NCBI GenBank assembly: GCA_013415595.1
Contig: JAAEEW010000127.1
Location: 1-8,957, forward strand
Source: Methanosarcinales archaeon
GTDB lineage: Archaea > Halobacteriota > Methanosarcinia > Methanotrichales > Methanotrichaceae
Reading direction: 5' to 3'
Length of the DNA stretch: 8,957 bases
Positions 4,649 to 8,957 of this stretch are shown here, in pieces; the first letter of the stretch is position 1, and every line of letters starts with the position of its first letter. A program made the position numbers and the translations under genes. The notes under the pieces were generated by a model that was not told the DNA's origin, did not search any database, and saw only the letters and a list, made by a program, of their open reading frames with translations.

Positions 4649-5912
4649 GGCTGGCCGGAGGCTGGGCCAGGCTGATGCAAACCTCGTTGCTGATGACGCA
4701 TTTTGTGGTGTTGTTCTTGGGATCGAAGATCACCTTTCCGCATGCTGTGGCGATGTTGCACAGCCGGCACTGGCAGTTGGTGCACCCGGTGCACTGGTGG
4801 CTGGAGGTGAGCTGTGTGGAATGATCCTCTCCAGGGTCCAGGTCCAGGTTCTCTTCGATTATGCCCAGATTGGAGTCGGTGACGGTTACGTTCTCCATGG
4901 GGTAGTCGCCGCTGTTGGTCACGGTGAACGTGTACTGCACCGGCGACCCGGCCGGCGCCGAGGTTTGGTCCACCGACTTGACCAGAGTGAATTGCTGGTC
5001 CTGGCAGCCGGTGTTCATGAGCTGGATGAAGCTCTGAATCAGCGCCGCCTCCCTCCTGGTCAGGTCTTCGTAGCTGGCCATGAACTCCAGCCAGGCCTGG
5101 TATTCCGGATTTTCCGGATTGTTCAAGTACTGCTGACGGCCCAGCCAGGCCTCAAATCTGGAGATCAGGCTCTGCTCCTCATTCAAGCGGTCCTCAAAGC
5201 GGCCCAGGATCTGCTCCTGGGCCTCCGAATCCAGCTTGCACCAGGCCCTGGTCAGAAGATCCTGGTTGCTGGTGAGGGCTACAGCCTCCCTCCTCACCAG
5301 GTCCTCAAAGCTGGCGGTGAGCTTGATCCGGTCCTCAGCGGGTATGTCGTTCCAGTGACATTTTACGATATCCTCGAATCCGCCCACCCCCATGAGCTGC
5401 CGCTCTGCCAGGTCGTCGAAGCTCTTCAGGAAGTCGATGCTGGACTGCTCGTCCAGGCTGCTGTTTCTGAGCAGGCTCTCGAAGCTGGAGATGATGAACG
5501 TCTGGCCCCGGAGCAGCTCCTCCAGGCTGTCCAGCTCAAAGACCGCCACCGGCCAGGCGTAGGCCCTGTCGCCGTCCACGGTATAGACGCACTCCGACGG
5601 GCAGGAGCCCTGGACGGCAACGTCATTGGTGTGGGTCAGGCCGCAGACGTCGATGAAAGAGGCGTGGACCTCCGCCGACCAGGCATTCAGCCCCACCGGG
5701 ATGTCCTGGCCGGTCCAGACGATGGTGGTCCAGTTGGGATAGGGGGAATTGTAGATCATCGATCCGCTGGAGGCCGTGACATCGGTAAATCCGTCACCCA
5801 GAACGTCGGTGACGGTGACGTTCTCTGAGGTCTCCGTGCCGTTGTTGTCGATGGATATGGTCCAGGAGGCCGGCCCGGCCAGCTGAACCTCCGGCTCCTT
5901 ATGTACGGATAG
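4629..5912 (-). CDS. C-terminal part of the DUF11 surface protein, cut off by an in-frame TAG
   Basis: This is the continuation, in the same frame, of the protein encoded at 5913-8957. Directly after the TAG it reads L-S-V-H-K-E-P-E-V and then W-T-I-S-I-D-N-N-G, the normal opening of a DUF11 domain. The first ATG (codon 5759-5757) lies inside that domain, and no ATG, GTG or TTG occurs before it, so independent translation would give a truncated domain with no signal peptide. Numbered from that Met (376 residues): rest of the DUF11 domain (1-65); a helical repeat block (about 78-250); a last DUF11-type domain beginning F-T-L-V-K-S-V-D (257) with V-T-N-S-G and E-N-V-T-V-T-D; and a Cys-rich tail (323-361) ending P-P-V-Y-P-G. 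No transmembrane segment or PGF-type sorting tail is present. It is either a pseudogene remnant or reached by readthrough. Confidence 0.75.
   Translation of the reverse strand, partial: LSVHKEPEVQLAGPASWTISIDNNGTETSENVTVTDVLGDGFTDVTASSGSMIYNSPYPNWTTIVWTGQDIPVGLNAWSAEVHASFIDVCGLTHTNDVAVQGSCPSECVYTVDGDRAYAWPVAVFELDSLEELLRGQTFIISSFESLLRNSSLDEQSSIDFLKSFDDLAERQLMGVGGFEDIVKCHWNDIPAEDRIKLTASFEDLVRREAVALTSNQDLLTRAWCKLDSEAQEQILGRFEDRLNEEQSLISRFEAWLGRQQYLNNPENPEYQAWLEFMASYEDLTRREAALIQSFIQLMNTGCQDQQFTLVKSVDQTSAPAGSPVQYTFTVTNSGDYPMENVTVTDSNLGIIEENLDLDPGEDHSTQLTSSHQCTGCTNCQCRLCNIATACGKVIFDPKNNTTKCVISNEVCISLAQPPASPPVYPG
5010..5528 (-). repeat. five paired S-F-E-D-L-type helical repeats
   Basis: Numbered from the Met at 5759, related motifs begin at residues 79/93, 114/128, 151/165, 188/202 and 230/244. 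Examples are S-F-E-S-L-L-R, S-F-D-D-L-A-E-R, S-F-E-D-L-V-R-R-E-A, R-F-E-D-R-L-N-E and S-Y-E-D-L-T-R-R-E-A. Within every pair the spacing is exactly 14 residues (two heptads). The pairs repeat every 35, 37, 37 and 42 residues, with a linker between them. The block is Leu/Glu/Arg-rich and should be helical, unlike the beta-rich DUF11 domains on both sides. Confidence 0.75.
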
Positions 5913-5915
5913 CTA
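5913..5915 (-). other. in-frame TAG interrupting the DUF11 gene at a domain boundary
   Basis: On the minus strand the codons read CCC-TGG-AAG-GGC-TAG-CTA-TCC-GTA-CAT-AAG. The frame is open for 1014 codons before it (to the window edge) and 427 codons after it, and both sides are DUF11-repeat protein. The TAG replaces one residue just before the start of a DUF11 domain. Confidence 0.85.
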
Positions 5916-8900
5916 GCCCTTCCAGGGAGTGACCTTTCGATCGTCCTCTGCAGACAGGTCATGGTCGCAGGAGTCGGTGAAGTTCATGGTGACGTTGTTC
6001 CAGCCGGCAGTCACCGTCTGGCAGCAGTCGGGGCAGTTGACGGCTTTGAACCTGATGGTGATGGTCTCCCCGGGATTGACCTGGTCTATATTGTCAAAAT
6101 CCCACAGCAACGTGCGGTTGATGGAGGTGTAGTCGGTAGGCTCGTCGACGAATGTGGCCTGGTGAACCGGATCGGTGCTGGTGATATCCGCAGTCAGAGG
6201 AGCGTAGAGGAAGCCCACGGGCAGCTCATCGGTTATGTTGGTGAAGTAGGCCGTGGATCCTTCGTTGCTGACGGTTATGGTGAAGTCGCCCCCGCAGGTG
6301 TCAAGCTGGCTCAGATCTCCCTGGCCGATGGATACGGCGATATCGGGAACCGTCTTCAGCTCTGCCCGGGCCTCCTCCGTGTCCAGGCAGCAGCCCCAGG
6401 TCGCCCAGGCCCGGTCGTAGGTGGCAGACGCGCAGCTCTCCACGGTGCCGTTGAGCCTCACCGTCACCGTTTCGCCTAATGCAATATCGCCCACATCCCA
6501 CACAAAAGGATATGCTTCAGTCCCGGCCCCGGAATCGTATGGGGGAGTGGAGTCGGCAGAGCCGACGTTTTCCGGAAGCACGTCGTAGAGCTCAACGTTC
6601 CTGGCCACGTAGTTGCCGTCGTTTTGCAGGGTGATGGTCCAGCCGATGTTGTCGTCGGAGTCTGCAGCCTGGCTGACGGGAGTCTTGGATACGATCAGAT
6701 GGGGCTCATACTTCTGAACCGGCATCTGTCTGCTCACTGTTGGCCCTGCCCTGCCACAGGGCTCCTTGTAGTCGATATTCACCCTGGACGGGCCGCCCAC
6801 AAACTCACAGGGGTCCTCCGTCACTTTAGCCTTGAACTCGATGATCACATTGGCTCCCACCTTCCAGCCGGTATCGTTGTCGAATTTCCAGGTGATCTTG
6901 TCTCCGGAGATGGTGGTGGAGGTGGGACTCTCGCCCGTTATCACCGGGGTGCCGCTGAAGGTGAGTCCCGGGGGAAGGGTCTCTTCCACCGTGACGTTGT
7001 AAATGACCGAGCCCACGTTCCTGATCTCGATCAGGAAGTCGGCATCCTCTCCGCAGTCGTCCACCTTTTCTGCGATATGTCTTGCCACCACCAGCCTCGG
7101 CATCACCAGCTCGACCGTGGAGGAATCGCTGAGCTCCTGACAGGGAGAATCCCCGGCACAGCGGATGGTGGCCGAGACCTGGTTGTCGCGGTTGTAGCAG
7201 CCGCCTAAGGTGGCGTTCAGCTCCATGGCCACCTGCTGCTTGGGCTGCAGGGCCCCCAGCCTCCACCGGATCTGGTCGGGCCCACAGGCCTGCGGCCCTA
7301 CAACGGTTGTGTTCTGGGGCTCTGCCACAAAGGGCAGGGACGGAGAGCGCCGGATCTTCGATCCGGTGTAGTTCAAATCGTCGTCCAGGTTGTCCACGAC
7401 GCTCACGTTGTAGGCCACCCCTGAGCCCTTGTTGGTCACGTAGATCTTCCAGCTCACATATCGGTCCAGGGCGAAGATGACCTCGGGGGTCTTGTCCAGT
7501 ATCAGGTCTGAGCTGGTTAGAAGGGAGGGCTGTGATGAGGCCGTGCTGGTCTGAAGGTCACCGCAGTTGTCGTTGTACAGAAGGTCGGCGGTGGCGTCTT
7601 TCTCCAGCGTGCACCTCTTCTCCACCTTGAAGGTGACATTTCCGCCCCGGGAGACGCTGGTTCCCAGGTTCCAGGTCAGGCTGTTTCCAGAGCGGACCGG
7701 CTCGAAGGAGGTCACCGGGCCGCTCTGGTTGACAATGCCGGTTATGGTGCAGGGACCCACGTAATGATAATTGGTATCGTCATAGGTTAGGATCATGTCG
7801 TGGGCGATCCATTTGGGGTCCTCGTCCGGGCTGTTTTTGATTACATCGAGGACCAGATTGAAATCCATGCACTGGGAGACCCGGTCCGGGATTCCGGAGA
7901 TGGCCACGGAATAGTCCGCCCTCTCCACCGTGACCGCGACTGCCTCCTGGAAGCAGGCGACTCCTCCGCAACCCGAGTCGTAGCCGTCCACGCAGAGGGA
8001 GGACCAGTCGATGAACGATCCCACATTATTCTGGTAAAGGGTGTAGGTGATCTTCAATTCGTCCGCATCGGCCAGGTAACCGCATCCGGATTCGAGAAAT
8101 CCCAGGTCTAACTCCGTCCCCAGGGTGATCTCTGCATCCTGGCAGGGGACTCCATCGACCTCGAAGCTGGCGGTGCCGTTTTGCAGGCCACCGGGGAAGG
8201 TCTGGCCGTTGGCCCCCAGCTCCACGAAGCTCAGGTTATCCCAGGTCAGGCCCTCTGTGTCGTAGAAGACGTAGACATTGGTGTAGGTAACGGTGCGGCA
8301 GTTCTCGTGGGGGCCTGGATCCGCCTCCTTGCTCGACGATGTCAGGACGCTGGGATTGAAGCACTGAACGACGATGTCCAGAGAGGTCTCCTCGGTCATG
8401 GGGCATCCACAACAATCGATGGCCGCATCCACTCGAAATTCGTTGGTGAAGACCTGGCCGCAGCTGCAGATCTCCGGATCATCGGAGGCCTTCATGGTCA
8501 CGGTCCTGGACCAGACGGTTCCAGAGGTCAGGGTCTCATCAGCCCAGGTTATGGTGTGGTTCGTCATGTCGACCACGCCTCCAGCCGAATCCAGTATCTC
8601 GAAATTGGAGGGGTAACTGTCCACAATGGTGTTATCGGTGCACTCCGTCATGCCGCAGTTGCCGCTGCTATAAGTAACGTTCAGGACGTAGGTCGCGCTC
8701 TCTCCCAGATAGAGCTCCTGATCGCCGGTCTTGCTCACGGATATGCCGGGAATGGTGCTCTCGTCCATGGAATATGCGATTTGAGAGACCGGCGGATACC
8801 AGACGTTGCCGCAGTTGTCCTCGTAGAGCGGATAGACGTTCATGACTCCACCCTCTCCCTTGGCCTGGCAGGCCCCGTAGGGCATTTCCAGGTCGAAGCT

Positions 8901-8957
8901 GAAGGTCCTGTACTCCTGGGGAGGAATGGTTCCCACGATGAAGGTGCTGTTGGCCGG
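5913..8957 (-). CDS. giant Cys-rich DUF11-repeat surface protein, 5' end outside window
   Basis: The frame runs through the right window edge with no stop, so the true start and signal peptide lie beyond it; the GTG at 8936 is internal. Counted from there (1007 residues), about seven DUF11-type beta-sandwich domains of 120-150 residues follow one another. They open near residues 64 (ISVSKTGD), 205, 343, 477 (LILDKTPE), 614 (LVVARHIAE), 747 (LIVSKTPV) and 865 (IAVSIGQGD). Typical internal signatures are V-x-N-x-G, N-V-T-V or N-I-T-D-x-L-P, and I-T-W-x-F/W-D-x-G/N. N-glycosylation sequons (N-V-T, N-G-T, N-I-T) are frequent, fitting an exported archaeal glycoprotein. Each domain carries a Cys cluster near its end (for example C-C-G-C at 175-178, G-C-C at 848-850, N-C-P-D-C-C at 967-972), suggesting disulfides or metal. 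It ends at TAG in V-T-P-W-K-G. Likely a cell-envelope or adhesion protein; the exact role is unknown. Confidence 0.88.
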   Translation of the reverse strand, partial: PANSTFIVGTIPPQEYRTFSFDLEMPYGACQAKGEGGVMNVYPLYEDNCGNVWYPPVSQIAYSMDESTIPGISVSKTGDQELYLGESATYVLNVTYSSGNCGMTECTDNTIVDSYPSNFEILDSAGGVVDMTNHTITWADETLTSGTVWSRTVTMKASDDPEICSCGQVFTNEFRVDAAIDCCGCPMTEETSLDIVVQCFNPSVLTSSSKEADPGPHENCRTVTYTNVYVFYDTEGLTWDNLSFVELGANGQTFPGGLQNGTASFEVDGVPCQDAEITLGTELDLGFLESGCGYLADADELKITYTLYQNNVGSFIDWSSLCVDGYDSGCGGVACFQEAVAVTVERADYSVAISGIPDRVSQCMDFNLVLDVIKNSPDEDPKWIAHDMILTYDDTNYHYVGPCTITGIVNQSGPVTSFEPVRSGNSLTWNLGTSVSRGGNVTFKVEKRCTLEKDATADLLYNDNCGDLQTSTASSQPSLLTSSDLILDKTPEVIFALDRYVSWKIYVTNKGSGVAYNVSVVDNLDDDLNYTGSKIRRSPSLPFVAEPQNTTVVGPQACGPDQIRWRLGALQPKQQVAMELNATLGGCYNRDNQVSATIRCAGDSPCQELSDSSTVELVMPRLVVARHIAEKVDDCGEDADFLIEIRNVGSVIYNVTVEETLPPGLTFSGTPVITGESPTSTTISGDKITWKFDNDTGWKVGANVIIEFKAKVTEDPCEFVGGPSRVNIDYKEPCGRAGPTVSRQMPVQKYEPHLIVSKTPVSQAADSDDNIGWTITLQNDGNYVARNVELYDVLPENVGSADSTPPYDSGAGTEAYPFVWDVGDIALGETVTVRLNGTVESCASATYDRAWATWGCCLDTEEARAELKTVPDIAVSIGQGDLSQLDTCGGDFTITVSNEGSTAYFTNITDELPVGFLYAPLTADITSTDPVHQATFVDEPTDYTSINRTLLWDFDNIDQVNPGETITIRFKAVNCPDCCQTVTAGWNNVTMNFTDSCDHDLSAEDDRKVTPWKG

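Noticed and set aside
4626..5828. 400-codon plus-strand frame opposite the DUF11 gene
   Set aside because: It is a shadow in GC-rich DNA. The minus strand has clear DUF11 signatures, helical repeats and a Cys tail in one frame.
5913..5915. Pyrrolysine as the settled meaning of the in-frame TAG
   Set aside because: No pyl genes or tRNA-Pyl are in the window, the gene is not a methylamine methyltransferase, and the SagB-type gene uses TAG as its stop. It is kept only as one option to test.
5756..5962. Minus-strand frame bridging the TAG in another phase, suggesting a frameshift
   Set aside because: Its translation is Arg/Pro-rich with no DUF11 features. The two halves of the protein are already in the same phase, so a substitution to TAG explains the break and no frameshift is needed.

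Overview
The window looks archaeal, most likely a GC-rich acetoclastic methanogen near Methanothrix/Methanocrinis (Methanosarcinales). This is inference. It rests on the secreted rhodanese-like protein, a giant cysteine-rich DUF11-repeat surface protein, TATA-type promoters (AT-rich boxes with T/A runs just upstream of genes), a U-tract terminator and a short archaeal-style phosphorylase. No rRNA, tRNA, CRISPR array, insertion sequence or integrase was seen.

Plus strand, left to right. First comes the C-terminal part of an alpha-glucan phosphorylase (1-657), with its PLP-lysine motif. After a 121-nt gap is a 550-residue protein made of two tandem SagB/ThcOx-type nitroreductase domains (779-2431). 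A 206-nt gap then holds two hairpins and a clear TATA box. Next is an exported rhodanese-domain protein (2638-3192) whose stop codon lies in a hairpin-plus-T8 terminator. After a 305-nt largely non-coding gap comes a secreted Tyr/Trp-rich protein with a Ser/Met repeat tail (about 3498 or 3525 to 4313). It has a well-placed Shine-Dalgarno but no canonical start codon at the matching distance.

A 315-nt convergent intergenic region (4314-4628) holds several hairpins and terminators and possibly a small RNA. The rest of the window (4629-8957) is one minus-strand reading frame entering from the right edge. It encodes about nine cysteine-rich DUF11-type domains, then a helical-repeat block, then a last DUF11 domain and a Cys-rich tail.

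The main oddity is an in-frame TAG at 5913-5915, exactly at a DUF11 domain junction. It splits what is otherwise one continuous protein: the part downstream has no start codon or signal peptide of its own, yet its domain pattern continues without a break. This could be a recent nonsense mutation, a sequencing error, or stop-codon readthrough. Other notable points are five paired S-F-E-D-L-type repeats inside the DUF11 protein, a possible AUC start for the Tyr-rich gene, and a rhodanese active-site loop lacking the usual basic residue.

The genes do not form an obvious pathway. The left end is cytosolic (storage-glucan breakdown and a flavin oxidoreductase). The middle and right parts are cell-envelope or exported proteins.
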